64,000 nt of DNA. It comes from Microbulbifer hydrolyticus. Lineage in GTDB: Bacteria > Pseudomonadota > Gammaproteobacteria > Pseudomonadales > Cellvibrionaceae. The notes under the pieces were generated by a model. It saw only the letters and a list, made by a program, of their open reading frames with translations. It was not told where the DNA came from and ran no database searches. Shown here one piece after another: positions 1 through 9,940 of this stretch (position 1 is the stretch's first letter; every line of letters starts with the position of its first letter). The translations under genes were made by a program, and so were the position numbers. The stretch covers positions 1 to 64,000 of the forward strand of contig NZ_CP047491.1 of NCBI RefSeq assembly GCF_009931115.1. The letters are read 5' to 3'.

Positions 1-634
1 AGGAACCCCCTAAAAGACGAATCGAGGTGCGACTGCGCCCAAAAAAAGCATGTCAGCTAAATGCTGCCCCAAGACACTGGGCTGCACCTCAAAAGAAGGC
101 CGCTAGTATATCGGTTGCACCGGGGGTTATCCACAAATAACCCGAAAATGGGGACAACTTTCCGCGCGGAAAGCCCTGTAATATCAAAGACTTGAGCATA
201 AATTAAGCGAACAGGGAGTCACTCACCAGCACACTTATCCACAGCGAATTGTGGATAGCTTGGGGTAAACCGGTGCACTGTCGCGAATACCCCAACCAAT
301 ACAAGGGCTTGTGAAAACGACGCCAAAATCAACCTAACCAACAGGCCTCCCGGTTACCACCGCAACGCAAACCGCCCACTATATAAAGGCATCAAAAACC
401 GGCGCGTGGGACCAACACACGCCGGATAAGAAAAGGGCATTTTCCTACGCGGTAATTCACCGATTTCGTTGCTTTGCCTGGCTTCTTTCTATACAATCCG
501 CCGCCTTCGCAGCGCATAGCCCGCTCCGAAGTTTGCCCAAAAGGGCATGCCGCATCGGGCTATTGCCGCACGCGGTCCAGAATTACGCAAACTCCAGGAC
601 ATAACTCCGGGACATAACTCCAGGTAGTAACACC
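1..634. other. oriC: oriC-type intergenic region with DnaA boxes
   Basis: This is a gene-free stretch upstream of rpmH. It holds two perfect DnaA boxes, TTATCCACA, at 127-135 and 235-243, and an inverted near-match (TGTGGATAG) at 250-258, so two boxes face each other 6 bases apart. In Pseudomonas-type chromosomes the replication origin lies between dnaA and a divergent rpmH. Here dnaA would be on the minus strand just left of base 1, which cannot be seen. A 14-base word at 328-341 (ATCAACCTAACCAA) recurs in the second origin-like region at 5127-5140. Only a modestly AT-rich stretch is visible, so the unwinding element is not placed. Confidence 0.7.
469..497 (+). promoter_or_regulatory. Probable sigma70 promoter for rpmH-rnpA
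   Basis: A -10 hexamer TACAAT (492-497) sits 17 bases after TTGCTT (469-474). The -10 matches consensus at five of six positions and the -35 at three of six. It lies about 140 bases upstream of rpmH, which suits the strong ribosomal-protein/RNase P operon promoter expected there. Called by eye only. Confidence 0.4.
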
Positions 635-769
635 ATGAAACGTACATTTCAGCCCAGCAACTTGAAGCGCAAGCGCAACCACGGTTTCCGTGCCCGTATG
701 GCCACCAAGAATGGCCGTAAAGTACTGGCTCGTCGTCGCGCCAAAGGCCGTAAGGTTCTGTGCGCCTAA
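635..769 (+). CDS. rpmH: 50S ribosomal protein L34
   Basis: A 44-residue, very basic protein beginning [19 protein letters not shown] and ending KGRKVLCA. It matches the universal bL34 pattern over its whole length (KRTxQPS at the start, then the R/K-rich helix). It is a component of the large ribosomal subunit. It is the first gene of the conserved rpmH-rnpA-yidD-yidC-mnmE series and lies next to the putative oriC, as in most bacteria. The start is the only ATG in a fitting position. Nothing unusual. Confidence 0.97.
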   Translation: MKRTFQPSNLKRKRNHGFRARMATKNGRKVLARRRAKGRKVLCA

Positions 770-813
770 GATTGCCGCTTTGCGAGCAACCTTATATTTG
801 CCACTGAATCATT

Positions 814-1296
814 ATGCAGTGCCTACGCAGCGACTTCGCATTCGCCAAGCCGCTGCGGCTGCTCAATGCGGCGCAGTATCGCGCCGTATTTGATTCTGCG
901 CCGGTTCGTGCCGCGCAGCCTCAATTCCTGATCCTCGCCCGCCCGAACGAGCTGGAACACCCCAGGCTCGGTCTCGTCATTGCCAAGAAACACGTCCGCA
1001 ACGCTACCGATCGCAATCGTATCAAGCGCATTGCCCGGGAAACTTTTCGACTGCGACAGCATGAACTGTTCCCCCTGGATGCCGTGGTACTCGCGCGCGG
1101 AGGCGCCGGCGAGCTCGATAACGCCGCATTAGCCAAGATATTCAACAAACTCTGGCGTAAGCTGGACCAGCGCGCGCGCAACCCTCAGCCCGACAGCAGT
1201 GGATCGGGCGGGCCGCGCAAACCGCATAAGGGCCGGAAAAAAAGTGGCGCCGGTGGAAAATCAACCACAGGCTCAAAACCCGGGGTAAGCAAGTGA
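814..1296 (+). CDS. rnpA: Ribonuclease P protein component
   Basis: The protein subunit of RNase P, which binds the catalytic RNA and helps it cleave the 5' leader of pre-tRNAs. The family signature is visible: an N-terminal FAFAKPLRL segment, the RLGLVIAKKHVRNATDRNRIK region, and the RNR core at R67-N68-R69. At 160 residues it is longer than the usual 115-135. The extra length is a low-complexity basic tail (about residues 121-160, rich in S, G, K and P) that could add RNA contacts or be disordered. It lies 44 bases after rpmH and its stop overlaps the yidD start by 4 bases (GTGA), suggesting coupled translation. No good Shine-Dalgarno is seen before the ATG, so the exact start is less certain. 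Confidence 0.93.
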   Translation: MQCLRSDFAFAKPLRLLNAAQYRAVFDSAPVRAAQPQFLILARPNELEHPRLGLVIAKKHVRNATDRNRIKRIARETFRLRQHELFPLDAVVLARGGAGELDNAALAKIFNKLWRKLDQRARNPQPDSSGSGGPRKPHKGRKKSGAGGKSTTGSKPGVSK

Positions 1297-1556
1297 AGTG
1301 GCTGGCGATAAAGCTGATCCATTTTTATAGGCTGGTAGCCAGCCCATGGGTCGGCAACCAGTGTCGCTTCTACCCCACCTGTTCCCGTTATGCCGAAGAC
1401 GCATTAAAAACGCACGGATTCTGCAAGGGGGGTTATTTAACCCTGCGTCGCCTTATAAAATGCCACCCTTGGCACCCCGGCGGTCTGGATCACGTTCCCC
1501 CCGCTCCCCCAAAATCGAAAACACCGGCGGTCGACGAGACTCCGCCACCGCAATAA
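1293..1556 (+). CDS. yidD: Membrane protein insertion efficiency factor YidD
   Basis: A small (87-residue) membrane-associated protein that aids YidC-dependent insertion of inner-membrane proteins. The family core is clear: an N-terminal amphipathic helix, then a CRFYPTCSRYAEDAL segment with two conserved cysteines and a CHPWHPGGLDHVP segment. It starts with GTG inside the rnpA stop codon and precedes yidC by 13 bases, so rnpA-yidD-yidC is one transcriptional unit as in other gammaproteobacteria. The Pro-rich tail after residue 70 is poorly conserved in the family. Confidence 0.93.
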   Translation: MKWLAIKLIHFYRLVASPWVGNQCRFYPTCSRYAEDALKTHGFCKGGYLTLRRLIKCHPWHPGGLDHVPPAPPKSKTPAVDETPPPQ

Positions 1557-1569
1557 GGCTATCGAAATA

Positions 1570-3246
1570 ATGGATTGGCAACGCTACACGCTGGTCGGCG
1601 GCATCGCCGCAGTCCTCCTGGCACTGGTTTACCAGTGGAATGCTTTCAAGGAGCAGCACACCCCCGCCCTGGATCAGAAAACCGTGGTGCACCACCAGGC
1701 CGCAGACTCAGAGACACTGCCCTCCAGTCAGTCTCGGGCCACCAATCCGGCGCAATCCAGCACCAGTGATGGCGACCTCCCGGAAGGTGCCATCCCGGAA
1801 GTGGGTTCTACCAGCCAGCCAGAACTGATCAGTGTAAAAACCGACACCCTGAGCCTGCTGATCGACCCGAACGGCGGTGACATCGTCAAGGTAGCGCTGC
1901 GCAAGTATTACGAGAAAATCGACACCCCGGACCGCCCGCTGATCCTGCTAAACCAGACTCGCAGCCACACTTATGTCGCGAAAAGCGGACTGGTCGGCGG
2001 TCAGGGCAACTGCTCCGCCGGTCGCCCGACATTTACCAGCGATGCCAGCGAATACGCACTGCAGGAAGGAAAAGACACCCTCACGGTGGACCTGAAGCAG
2101 AGCCAGAGTGGTATCAACTTCACCAAACGCTTCACGTTCAAGCGCGGCGATTATCTGGTGAAGGTCACCTACCTTGTGGACAACGGACGCAGCAAGCCCC
2201 TGCTGGCGGGTATCTGCGGTGAAATCGTCCGCGACAGCCTCGAGCCGCCGGTCGATGTAGGTATCGGCATGTCGCCATTCCTGGGGGCCGCGCTGCACAC
2301 CAGCGAGGAGAACTATTACAAACAGGATTTCGAAGACATCGCCCAAAAGCCCACCACCGAGACCGTTCAGGGCGGCTGGGTAGCCATGGTCCAGCACTAC
2401 TTCCTGAGCGCCTGGGTGCCCAATCAGGAAGACAACAATACCTTCGCCCTGCAACCCATTGGTAACGGCCTATACAGCATGGGCTTCACCAGCCCGCAAC
2501 AGCGTATCGAGCCGGGCCAGCAGGGTACTGTTGAAGCCTCTTTTTATGCTGGCCCGAAAGATGTGTACCGCCTGGAGGAAATCTCTCCCTACCTCGACCT
2601 GACGGTGGACTACGGCTGGCTGTGGTGGCTGGCGAAGCCGATGTTCCGGGTCCTCAACTGGATTCACGAGCACATCGTCGACAACTGGGGCTGGTCTATT
2701 ATCCTGCTGACTGTATTCATCAAAGCCCTGCTGTTCCCACTGTCCGCAGCTGGCCTGCGCTCCATGGCGCGCATGCGCAAATTTGCGCCCCAGATGAAGA
2801 AACTGCAGGAGCAGTACAAGGACAACCGCCAGAAGCTGGCGGAAGAAACCATGAAGCTGTACCGCCGGGAGAAGATCAACCCGGTCGGTGGCTGTCTGCC
2901 TATCCTGCTGCAGATGCCGGTGTTCATCGGCCTCTACTGGATGCTGATGGAAACCGTGGAACTGCGCCACGCACCGTGGATTGGCTGGATTACCGACCTT
3001 TCCGTAAAAGATCCATACTTTATCCTGCCGGTAATCATGGGCCTGTCCATGTGGTTTATGCAGAAGCTGAGCCCGCAACCCACGGATCCGACCCAGGCGA
3101 AGATCATGCAGCTGATGCCGGTCATGATGACGTTTTTCTTCCTGTGGTTCCCGGCCGGCCTGGTACTGTACTGGATCGCGAACAACCTGATCTCCATCGC
3201 CCAGACCTGGTTTATCAACAAACAGGTTGAAGCGGCAGGCAAGTAA
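1570..3246 (+). CDS. yidC: Membrane protein insertase YidC (Oxa1 family)
   Basis: Inner-membrane insertase that works alone or with SecYEG. It has 558 residues, close to the E. coli protein (548). Residues 1-26 form the N-terminal membrane anchor, followed by a low-complexity periplasmic linker and the large beta-sandwich P1 domain (about 80-340). The conserved Oxa1/YidC insertase core is at about 355-550, with NWGWSIILLTVFIKALLFP, the basic cytosolic hairpin (MARMRKFAPQMKKLQEQYKDN) and the NPVGGCLPILLQMPVFIGLY helix. It begins 13 bases after yidD and is followed by a hairpin at 3271-3295, so the rpmH operon probably ends here before mnmE. Confidence 0.97.
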   Translation: MDWQRYTLVGGIAAVLLALVYQWNAFKEQHTPALDQKTVVHHQAADSETLPSSQSRATNPAQSSTSDGDLPEGAIPEVGSTSQPELISVKTDTLSLLIDPNGGDIVKVALRKYYEKIDTPDRPLILLNQTRSHTYVAKSGLVGGQGNCSAGRPTFTSDASEYALQEGKDTLTVDLKQSQSGINFTKRFTFKRGDYLVKVTYLVDNGRSKPLLAGICGEIVRDSLEPPVDVGIGMSPFLGAALHTSEENYYKQDFEDIAQKPTTETVQGGWVAMVQHYFLSAWVPNQEDNNTFALQPIGNGLYSMGFTSPQQRIEPGQQGTVEASFYAGPKDVYRLEEISPYLDLTVDYGWLWWLAKPMFRVLNWIHEHIVDNWGWSIILLTVFIKALLFPLSAAGLRSMARMRKFAPQMKKLQEQYKDNRQKLAEETMKLYRREKINPVGGCLPILLQMPVFIGLYWMLMETVELRHAPWIGWITDLSVKDPYFILPVIMGLSMWFMQKLSPQPTDPTQAKIMQLMPVMMTFFFLWFPAGLVLYWIANNLISIAQTWFINKQVEAAGK

Positions 3247-3270
3247 ACAGATTCGAGTACCGAAACAACA

Positions 3271-3300
3271 AAAGGGCCGCACTACGCGGCCCTTTCTCTT
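3271..3300 (+). terminator. Terminator-like hairpin after yidC
   Basis: A perfect 10-bp stem (3271-3280 with 3286-3295) with a 5-base loop, followed by a pyrimidine-rich CTCTTTCT tail. The T-run is imperfect, so it may attenuate rather than fully stop transcription into mnmE. Confidence 0.6.
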
Positions 3301-3325
3301 TCTGGATATTGGATAGACTCAGAAC

Positions 3326-4699
3326 ATGCCCCAGCAAAGCCTCAGCAAAGACACCATTGCCGCCATCGCCACTCCGCCCGGTCGCGGCGGTATCGGTGTG
3401 ATCCGCCTCTCCGGACCCAAAGCCCGGGATATTGGCGAGCAGCTCACCGGCAAGTCGTTCACGCCACGCTTTGCCCACTACTGCGACTTCTCCCATAACC
3501 AGCAGCTGCTCGACCAGGGACTGGCGCTGTTTTTCCCCGGCCCCAACTCCTTCACCGGTGAAAATGTGGTGGAACTGCAGGGGCACGGCGGACCGGTGAT
3601 TCTGGATACGCTGATGTCCGCATTGCTGGAACTGGGTGCGCGGCCGGCGCGCCCGGGGGAGTTTTCCGAGCGCGCTTTCCTCAATGACAAGCTCGATCTG
3701 GCCCAGGCAGAGGCCATTGCGGACCTGATTGATGCGGGAAGTGCCCAGGCCGCGCAAAATGCACTGCGCTCCCTGCAGGGGGTTTTCTCCGAAAAAATCG
3801 AAGAGTTAGCCACCCAATTAACTCATTTACGTATCTACGTCGAAGCATCGATCGATTTTCCGGAAGAAGAAATCGATTTTCTCGCCGATGGCAAGGTCGC
3901 CGCCGATGTGGACGCCCTACTGGCACAGCTGGACACCGTAGAGGCCCAGGCACGTCAGGGAACCATCATGCGCGAGGGTATGCAGGTGGCCATTGCCGGC
4001 AAACCCAACGCCGGCAAGTCCAGCCTGCTGAATGCACTGGCGGGAAAAGACACGGCGATCGTCACCGACATCGCCGGCACCACCCGCGACGTGCTGCGCG
4101 AGCACATTCATATTGATGGCATGCCACTGCACATTGCCGATACCGCCGGATTGCGAGAATCCCCCGACCAGGTGGAACAAATCGGTATGCAGCGGGCATG
4201 GGATGAAATCCGCACAGCTGACCGCGTGCTACTGGTAGTCGATGCGGCAGAACTCCACAGCCTCGACCCAGACCAAGCGTGGCCGGACTTCACCCACCAA
4301 CTGCCAGACCCGGAAAAACTCACCCTGGTGCTAAACAAGATCGATCTCACGGATTACACACCAGGGCTTCAAGCCCACAGCGATGGTGTCCCAATTATCG
4401 CGATCAGTGCCAGGACCGGAGCGGGCATTGAGGCACTACGGCAGCACCTGAAGCAATGCATGGGTTACCAGGCAGGCAATGAGGGGACCTTCAGTGCCCG
4501 CAGGCGCCATCTGGATGCCCTTGCACGGGCACGGGCCTTTATCGTGGAAGGTCAGGCCCAGCTGAATGCCAGCGGCGCCGGTGAATTACTCGCGGAAGAC
4601 TTGCGCCATGCACAACTGGCGCTGGGTGAAATTACCGGTGCGATGACCGCCGATGAGCTACTGGGCAAGATCTTTGGCAGCTTCTGTATCGGCAAATAG
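3326..4699 (+). CDS. mnmE: tRNA modification GTPase MnmE
   Basis: With MnmG it installs the 5-carboxymethylaminomethyl group on wobble uridine 34 of several tRNAs. It has 457 residues, the normal length. The N-terminal folate-binding/dimerisation domain starts with [22 protein letters not shown]. The embedded GTPase domain shows the P-loop GKPNAGKSS (225-233), [15 protein letters not shown] and NKID motifs. The C-terminus ends in the invariant CIGK, which carries the catalytic cysteine. The partner gene mnmG follows after an origin-like gap of about 700 bases rather than directly, an arrangement also known in Pseudomonas. Confidence 0.97.
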   Translation: MPQQSLSKDTIAAIATPPGRGGIGVIRLSGPKARDIGEQLTGKSFTPRFAHYCDFSHNQQLLDQGLALFFPGPNSFTGENVVELQGHGGPVILDTLMSALLELGARPARPGEFSERAFLNDKLDLAQAEAIADLIDAGSAQAAQNALRSLQGVFSEKIEELATQLTHLRIYVEASIDFPEEEIDFLADGKVAADVDALLAQLDTVEAQARQGTIMREGMQVAIAGKPNAGKSSLLNALAGKDTAIVTDIAGTTRDVLREHIHIDGMPLHIADTAGLRESPDQVEQIGMQRAWDEIRTADRVLLVVDAAELHSLDPDQAWPDFTHQLPDPEKLTLVLNKIDLTDYTPGLQAHSDGVPIIAISARTGAGIEALRQHLKQCMGYQAGNEGTFSARRRHLDALARARAFIVEGQAQLNASGAGELLAEDLRHAQLALGEITGAMTADELLGKIFGSFCIGK

Positions 4700-5413
4700 C
4701 GCCCCCGCCCCAAAACACCCACTGAAAAAGCCCTGAAACCAACTCCAGTGCGAAGGCGGGCCGCATGCCTGAGCGGCCCCAGCGGCGAGCGTCGAATGCG
4801 CCCCCGAATTTGAACAACACCTGCTCCCCACCAAAACCACAGGAGTTGCCCACAGCAATCCACAAGGTTATCCAGATCGACCACCTATCCAAGTTCGCCA
4901 CACAGCAAATTATCCCGAAAACCCACAGGTTTATGCACAGCTACGGCAGAATAAGACTGAAAGTACGCCACTGTGGGCAAACCACTGGGTAACCAGTCAC
5001 CTAAACCGGTACGCATCCGGGGATAAACCGCGAAGCCCCGACAAACCGCCAAAGTTATCCCGTCTGTCCACAGCGTCCTACCGGGGTTGTCCCCCCATAA
5101 AAGCAGGGGTTCATGGGGTACTTATCATCAACCTAACCAATTGTTTTTTAAAAACTTTTCTGATTTATACATGAAAAGCGCGCCCTATATAATTACTACA
5201 AACATAAACACATACATACACATAAGACATGTATAACTTTATTTATGTATAGGAAAGAGTGACGAAAAGTAATTTTCCACGTGCCGCTTTTTTGCACAGC
5301 TGAAGGTGCCTATAATGTGCGGCCGAATTTTCGCCTGCGAGACGAATGACTAGTTGATCCTCGCAGGGTCATTGACTACCACAGCGCGCCACAGGCCCTC
5401 AGAGCTCGACCTT
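4700..5413. other. Second origin-like intergenic region upstream of mnmG
   Basis: About 700 bases with no convincing gene. It contains one relaxed-consensus DnaA box, TTATGCACA (4931-4939), and a run of near-matches: TTATCCAGA (4868-4876), TTATCCCGA (4910-4918) and inverted TTGCCCACA (4972-4980). A marked AT-rich segment follows at about 5138-5250 and could serve as an unwinding element. The word ATCAACCTAACCAA at 5127-5140 is identical to 328-341 in the region before rpmH. In E. coli oriC lies next to gidA/mnmG, so this is a candidate second or ancestral origin; activity is inference. Confidence 0.5.
5288..5316 (+). promoter_or_regulatory. Possible mnmG promoter
   Basis: A perfect TATAAT lies at 5311-5316, about 100 bases before the mnmG start. 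The -35 region at the proper distance is only T-rich (5288-5293); TTGCAC at 5292-5297 is too close. Transcription from here would run out of the origin-like region into mnmG, as gidA transcription does next to E. coli oriC. Confidence 0.4.
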
Positions 5414-7303
5414 ATGGATTACCCCACGCAATATGATGTGATCGTGATTGGCGGCGGACATGCCGGCACCGAGGCGTGCCTGGCTGCCGCACGCATGGGG
5501 AGCCGCACTCTTCTGCTGACTCACAACATCGAGACCCTGGGGCAGATGTCGTGCAACCCGGCCATTGGCGGTATTGGCAAGAGCCATCTGGTGAAGGAAG
5601 TCGATGCGCTGGGCGGTGCCATGGCGACCGCAACCGATCTGGGCGGTATCCAGTTTCGCGTGCTGAACGCGCGCAAGGGCCCGGCGGTGCGCGCCACCCG
5701 TGCCCAGGCCGACCGCGCCCTGTACAAGGCGGCGATTCGCAACATTCTGGAGAACCAGCCGAACCTGGATATCTTCCAGCAGGCCGCCGATGACCTGATC
5801 GTCGAGAACGACCGCGTTACCGGTGTGGTAACCAATGCCGGACTGCGTTTTCTCGGCAAGACCGTAGTGATCACCGCCGGTACCTTCCTCGGCGGGCGCA
5901 TTCATATCGGTCTCGACAATCACGCCGGCGGTCGCGCCGGGGATCCGCCCTCCATCGCGCTGGCGGAACGCCTGCGCGCCCTGCCGTTCCGTGTGGAGCG
6001 CCTGAAGACCGGTACTCCGCCCCGCATTGATGCGCGCTCGGTGGACTTCTCCGGGCTCGAGGAGCAATGGGGTGACGAGCCGCTGCCGGTGATGTCCTAC
6101 CTGGGTAACCGGGAACAGCACCCGCGCCAGGTGTGCTGCTGGATCACCCACACCAACGAGACTACCCACGACATCATTCGCGGCGGCCTCGACCGTTCGC
6201 CGATGTACTCCGGGGTGATCGAGGGCATCGGTCCGCGCTACTGCCCGTCCATCGAGGACAAGGTGCACCGCTTCGCGGACAAGAACAGCCACCAGATCTT
6301 CATCGAGCCGGAAGGGTTAACCACCAACGAGCTTTACCCCAACGGTATCTCCACCAGCCTGCCATTCGATGTGCAGATGGATCTGGTGCGTTCGATCAAG
6401 GGGTTTGAGAGCGCCCACATCACCCGTCCGGGCTACGCGATCGAGTACGATTTTTTCGACCCGCGGGACCTGCTGCCGTCACTGCAGACCAAATTCATCG
6501 GTGGTCTCTACTTCGCCGGCCAGATCAACGGCACCACCGGATACGAAGAGGCCGCCGCCCAGGGACTGCTCGCAGGTGCCAACGCCGCCCTGCAGGCCCA
6601 GGAGCGGGATGCCTGGTCCCCGCGCCGTGACGAGGCCTACCTGGGTGTGCTGGTCGACGACCTGATCACCAGCGGCACCAAAGAGCCCTACCGCATGTTC
6701 ACCAGCCGCGCGGAATATCGCCTGCTGCTACGGGAGGACAACGCCGACCTGCGCCTGACCGAGAAGGGCCGCGAGCTGGGTCTCGTGGACGACGTGCGCT
6801 GGCGGGCCTTCTGCGAAAAACGCGAGTCCATCGAGCGCGAGCAGCAGCGACTGCGTGAGACCTGGATTCAGCCCGGCAGTGACGCCGCCAAGACCGTGGA
6901 GCAGAAGCTGCCGCAACCGCTGGCACGCGAGTACAGCCTGCAGGACCTGCTAAAGCGTCCGGAACTTGAATACCGGGATGTGGCCGCGCTTAGCGGCGAG
7001 CCGGTGAGCGATGAGTGGGTGGCGGAACAGGTGGAGATCTCAGCCAAGTACGCCGGCTATATCGACCGCCAGCGCGACGAAATCGAGCGCCTGCAGGCCT
7101 ACGAAGACACCCCCTTGCCGGTCGACTTTGACTATGCCGCGGTGTCCGGCCTGTCCAACGAGGTGATCCAGAAGCTGAGCGACGCGCGCCCGGATACCCT
7201 GGCGCGCGCCGGTCGGGTCCCCGGGGTTACCCCTGCCGCCGTCTCCCTGCTGCTGATCCAGTTGAAGAAACGCGGCTTGTTGAGCCGCAAAAAGGCGGTG
7301 TGA
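5414..7303 (+). CDS. mnmG: tRNA U34 carboxymethylaminomethyl modification enzyme MnmG (GidA)
   Basis: FAD-dependent partner of MnmE in wobble-uridine modification. It has 629 residues, the same length as the E. coli protein. The dinucleotide-binding motif GGGHAGTEA is at residues 13-21, followed by the family blocks [38 protein letters not shown] and [12 protein letters not shown] chose the ATG at 5414 because the protein then begins [15 protein letters not shown], just ahead of the Rossmann strand. An in-frame TTG at 5354 would add 20 unlikely residues. rsmG begins directly after the stop, so the two are cotranscribed. Confidence 0.97.
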   Translation: MDYPTQYDVIVIGGGHAGTEACLAAARMGSRTLLLTHNIETLGQMSCNPAIGGIGKSHLVKEVDALGGAMATATDLGGIQFRVLNARKGPAVRATRAQADRALYKAAIRNILENQPNLDIFQQAADDLIVENDRVTGVVTNAGLRFLGKTVVITAGTFLGGRIHIGLDNHAGGRAGDPPSIALAERLRALPFRVERLKTGTPPRIDARSVDFSGLEEQWGDEPLPVMSYLGNREQHPRQVCCWITHTNETTHDIIRGGLDRSPMYSGVIEGIGPRYCPSIEDKVHRFADKNSHQIFIEPEGLTTNELYPNGISTSLPFDVQMDLVRSIKGFESAHITRPGYAIEYDFFDPRDLLPSLQTKFIGGLYFAGQINGTTGYEEAAAQGLLAGANAALQAQERDAWSPRRDEAYLGVLVDDLITSGTKEPYRMFTSRAEYRLLLREDNADLRLTEKGRELGLVDDVRWRAFCEKRESIEREQQRLRETWIQPGSDAAKTVEQKLPQPLAREYSLQDLLKRPELEYRDVAALSGEPVSDEWVAEQVEISAKYAGYIDRQRDEIERLQAYEDTPLPVDFDYAAVSGLSNEVIQKLSDARPDTLARAGRVPGVTPAAVSLLLIQLKKRGLLSRKKAV

Positions 7304-7307
7304 GGTG

Positions 7308-7952
7308 ATGGAACAATTCCGCCCCCGCCTGCAGCAGGCCGCTGACCGGCTTGAGCTGCAACTGAGCCGCGAGCAGCAGGACAAGCTGCTGGCCTACCTG
7401 GATCTGTTTGCGCGCTGGAATGCCGCCTACAACCTGTCCGCGGTGCGTAACCCGTCGGAAATGCTCGAGCGCCACATCATCGACAGCCTGAGTGTGGTGA
7501 ATCTGTGCGGCACCAGCGCCGACGATCTGTCACCGCTGATCGACGTGGGGTCCGGTGGCGGGCTGCCGGGAATCCCGCTGGCGATTGTGCATCCCGACCG
7601 CCCCGTCAGCCTGCTCGACAGCAACGGTAAAAAATCCCGCTTCCAGTTTCAGGTCGCCAGCCAGCTCAAGCTGGCAAATATCAACGTCGTGAACGAGCGT
7701 GTGGAGGCCTACCAACCTGAAAAACCGTACGCTGGCGTGGTCTCCCGCGCGTTTGCCTCGCTGCGGGATATGGTTGTTGGGAGTGAGCATTTACTATCAC
7801 CGGGCGGCCGATTTTATGCGATGAAGGGCAAGATACCGGAAGATGAGTTGAGTGCATTGCCAAAAGGCATTAAGGTCGAACAACTGCACACCCTGCGAGT
7901 GCCGGGTTGTGATGCCGAGCGCCATCTGATCGTCCTCGCTCGCGAGGAGTGA
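7308..7952 (+). CDS. rsmG: 16S rRNA (guanine-N7) methyltransferase RsmG (GidB)
   Basis: Methylates N7 of G527 in 16S rRNA using S-adenosylmethionine. It is about 214 residues. The Rossmann-type SAM motif LIDVGSGGGLPGIPLAI is preceded by the family motif NLSAVRNPSEMLERHIIDSL. It begins 4 bases after the mnmG stop. GTG at 7305 and ATG at 7308 are adjacent in-frame starts, and I prefer the ATG. The mnmG-rsmG-parA-parB order is the classic origin-proximal arrangement. Confidence 0.95.
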   Translation: MEQFRPRLQQAADRLELQLSREQQDKLLAYLDLFARWNAAYNLSAVRNPSEMLERHIIDSLSVVNLCGTSADDLSPLIDVGSGGGLPGIPLAIVHPDRPVSLLDSNGKKSRFQFQVASQLKLANINVVNERVEAYQPEKPYAGVVSRAFASLRDMVVGSEHLLSPGGRFYAMKGKIPEDELSALPKGIKVEQLHTLRVPGCDAERHLIVLAREE

Positions 7953-8148
7953 ATCGGAAGTCAGCCGGTTTTCAGGTCGCGGAAGCACCGCCTGCCGCGA
8001 CCAACACTGAATTGAAATTCAACACCAGCGCACTGGACCGATGTTCACGAGTGCGCTTTCGCTGCCGCGCCTTCCGGTGAATCCGGCCTAGCGGCGAGCC
8101 CGGCGGGCCACAGGAATTCGCGCCACCGGGAACAACAGGACCAGAACC

Positions 8149-8970
8149 TTGAGCAAGATTTTTGCGGTAGCCAACCAGAAAGGCGGAGTCGGTAAGACCA
8201 CCACCTGCGTCAACCTGTCCGCGTCGCTCGTCGCCAACAAGCGACGTGTGCTGCTGATTGACCTGGATCCCCAGGGGAACGCCACCATGGGCAGCGGTGT
8301 CGACAAGAGTGAGCTGCAGCTCTCCAGTTACGACGTGCTCGCCAGCCTGTTGCCGCCGCGCAAGGCCATTGTCCCCACGGCCAGTGGCTTCGACCTGATG
8401 CCTGCGAACATCGACCTTTCCGCCGCCGAGGTGGAACTGCTGGAGATGGACGGCCGCGAATCCCGCCTGCGCCAGGCGCTCGAGCAGATCAGTGATGATT
8501 ACGACTACATCATCATCGACTGCCCGCCGTCCCTGAACATGCTCACGGTGAACGCCCTGTGCGCCGCTGGCGGCGTGCTGATCCCCATGCAGTGTGAGTA
8601 CTACGCACTGGAAGGGCTCTCCTCGCTGATCGATACCATCACCCAGGTCCAGCAGGCCGCCAATCCGAACCTCAAAATCGAAGGCATCCTGCGCACCATG
8701 TACGATCCGCGCAACAGCCTCACCAGTGATGTTTCCGACCAGCTCAACGAATACTTCGGTGACCGCCTGTACCGCACCTGCATACCGCGCAATGTGCGCC
8801 TGGCCGAGGCCCCCAGTTTCGGCAAGCCTGCGCTGGACTACGATCGCAGCTCCAAGGGCGCGATTGCCTACCTCGCCCTCGCGGGTGAAATCACCCGTCG
8901 CCACGCCGCGGCCAATCAAAACAACAGCAATGCAAACAGTGGCTCCCGCGCAGTAGCGGAAGCGGTCTAA
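8149..8970 (+). CDS. parA: Chromosome-partitioning ATPase ParA (Soj)
   Basis: A deviant Walker-type ATPase of the chromosomal ParABS system, which moves newly replicated origins apart. It has 273 residues. The Walker A motif KGGVGKTT (11-18) has the signature first lysine, followed by DLDPQGNATMGSG and DYDYIIIDCPPSLNML. It begins with TTG, 8 bases after an AGGA, and the first residues MSKIFAVANQKGG leave no room for a later start. parB follows after 18 bases. The rare TTG start may keep ParA levels modest. Confidence 0.96.
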   Translation: MSKIFAVANQKGGVGKTTTCVNLSASLVANKRRVLLIDLDPQGNATMGSGVDKSELQLSSYDVLASLLPPRKAIVPTASGFDLMPANIDLSAAEVELLEMDGRESRLRQALEQISDDYDYIIIDCPPSLNMLTVNALCAAGGVLIPMQCEYYALEGLSSLIDTITQVQQAANPNLKIEGILRTMYDPRNSLTSDVSDQLNEYFGDRLYRTCIPRNVRLAEAPSFGKPALDYDRSSKGAIAYLALAGEITRRHAAANQNNSNANSGSRAVAEAV

Positions 8971-8988
8971 GACTGAGGTAGAAGACGT

Positions 8989-9897
8989 ATGGCCGCGAAA
9001 CGCAAAGGCCTCGGGAAGGGGCTTTCCCACCTGATTAGCAACAATGCCAGTGAAGCCATTGCAGTGGCCACTGGTGAGCGCAATGGCGATATCGTCGAGC
9101 GCGTCGACGGCGAGCTCAAAGAGCTGCCCATTGAATATTTGCAGCGCGGCCGTTACCAGCCCCGTCGGGACTTCCCGCAGGAATCCCTGCAGGAGCTGGC
9201 CGACTCTATCCGGGCCCAGGGCATCATGCAGCCGATCGTGGTGCGCCCGGTCGGTGAGCGAAAATACGAGATCATCGCCGGTGAGCGCCGCTGGCGAGCG
9301 GCCCAGCTGGCAGGGCTTGAAAAGGTTCCGGCGCTGATCCGCGAAGTGACCGATGAAGCCGCCATCGCCATGGCGCTGATCGAGAACATCCAGCGGGAAG
9401 ACCTGAATCCGGTGGAAGAAGCGGTTGCCCTCAAGCGCCTGCAGGATGAATTCGAACTGACTCAGCAGCAGGTGGCGGAAGCGGTGGGGAAATCCCGTAC
9501 CGCGGTGACCAATCTGCTGCGTCTGTTGAGCCTGACCGATGAGGTGCGCACATTCCTCGAGCGCGGTGATATCGAAACCGGGCACGCCAAGGCGCTGCTG
9601 GGTCTGTCCGGTGATGGACAGCGGGAGGCGGCGCGCCAGGTGGTGGACCGCGGCCTTACTGTGCGTCAGACCGAGGCGTTGGTTCGCCGTATCCAGGAAC
9701 AGGCCGGCAAGCCGAAGCCGAAAAAGCCGGAGATCGACCCCAATATTCGCCGTTTGAGTGAGCGTCTCGCTGAAAAAATTGGCGTGCCTGTCACGATAGA
9801 CCACGGCGACAAGGGCGCGGGCAAGCTGGTGCTCAAGTACACCAGCCTCGATGAACTGGACGGCATCCTCGCGCATATGGGATATAGCGAAGACTGA
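8989..9897 (+). CDS. parB: Chromosome-partitioning protein ParB
   Basis: CTP-dependent DNA clamp that loads at parS sites near the origin and spreads. It has 302 residues. The N-terminal ParB domain shows GERRWRAAQLAG and ENIQREDLNPVEEA. The helix-turn-helix TQQQVAEAVGKSRTAVTNLLRLL is at about 160-182, and a C-terminal dimerisation region ends at 302. It is cotranscribed with parA and followed by a strong terminator. No perfect parS was found by eye in the window. Confidence 0.96.
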   Translation: MAAKRKGLGKGLSHLISNNASEAIAVATGERNGDIVERVDGELKELPIEYLQRGRYQPRRDFPQESLQELADSIRAQGIMQPIVVRPVGERKYEIIAGERRWRAAQLAGLEKVPALIREVTDEAAIAMALIENIQREDLNPVEEAVALKRLQDEFELTQQQVAEAVGKSRTAVTNLLRLLSLTDEVRTFLERGDIETGHAKALLGLSGDGQREAARQVVDRGLTVRQTEALVRRIQEQAGKPKPKKPEIDPNIRRLSERLAEKIGVPVTIDHGDKGAGKLVLKYTSLDELDGILAHMGYSED

Positions 9898-9940
9898 CCC
9901 GACCCCGCTGCAACCGTTACGGTTGCAACGTTTCTGAAAT

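Noticed and set aside
4765..4992. 75-codon frame in the second origin-like region
   Set aside because: It runs across the DnaA-box-like repeats, is rich in Pro/Asn/His without motifs, and lacks a ribosome-binding site.
5273..5288. parS-like sequence TTTTCCACGTG
   Set aside because: Only the left half and the central CACGTG match the ParB site; the right half does not. I could not call it a parS, though a ParB ChIP experiment could test it.
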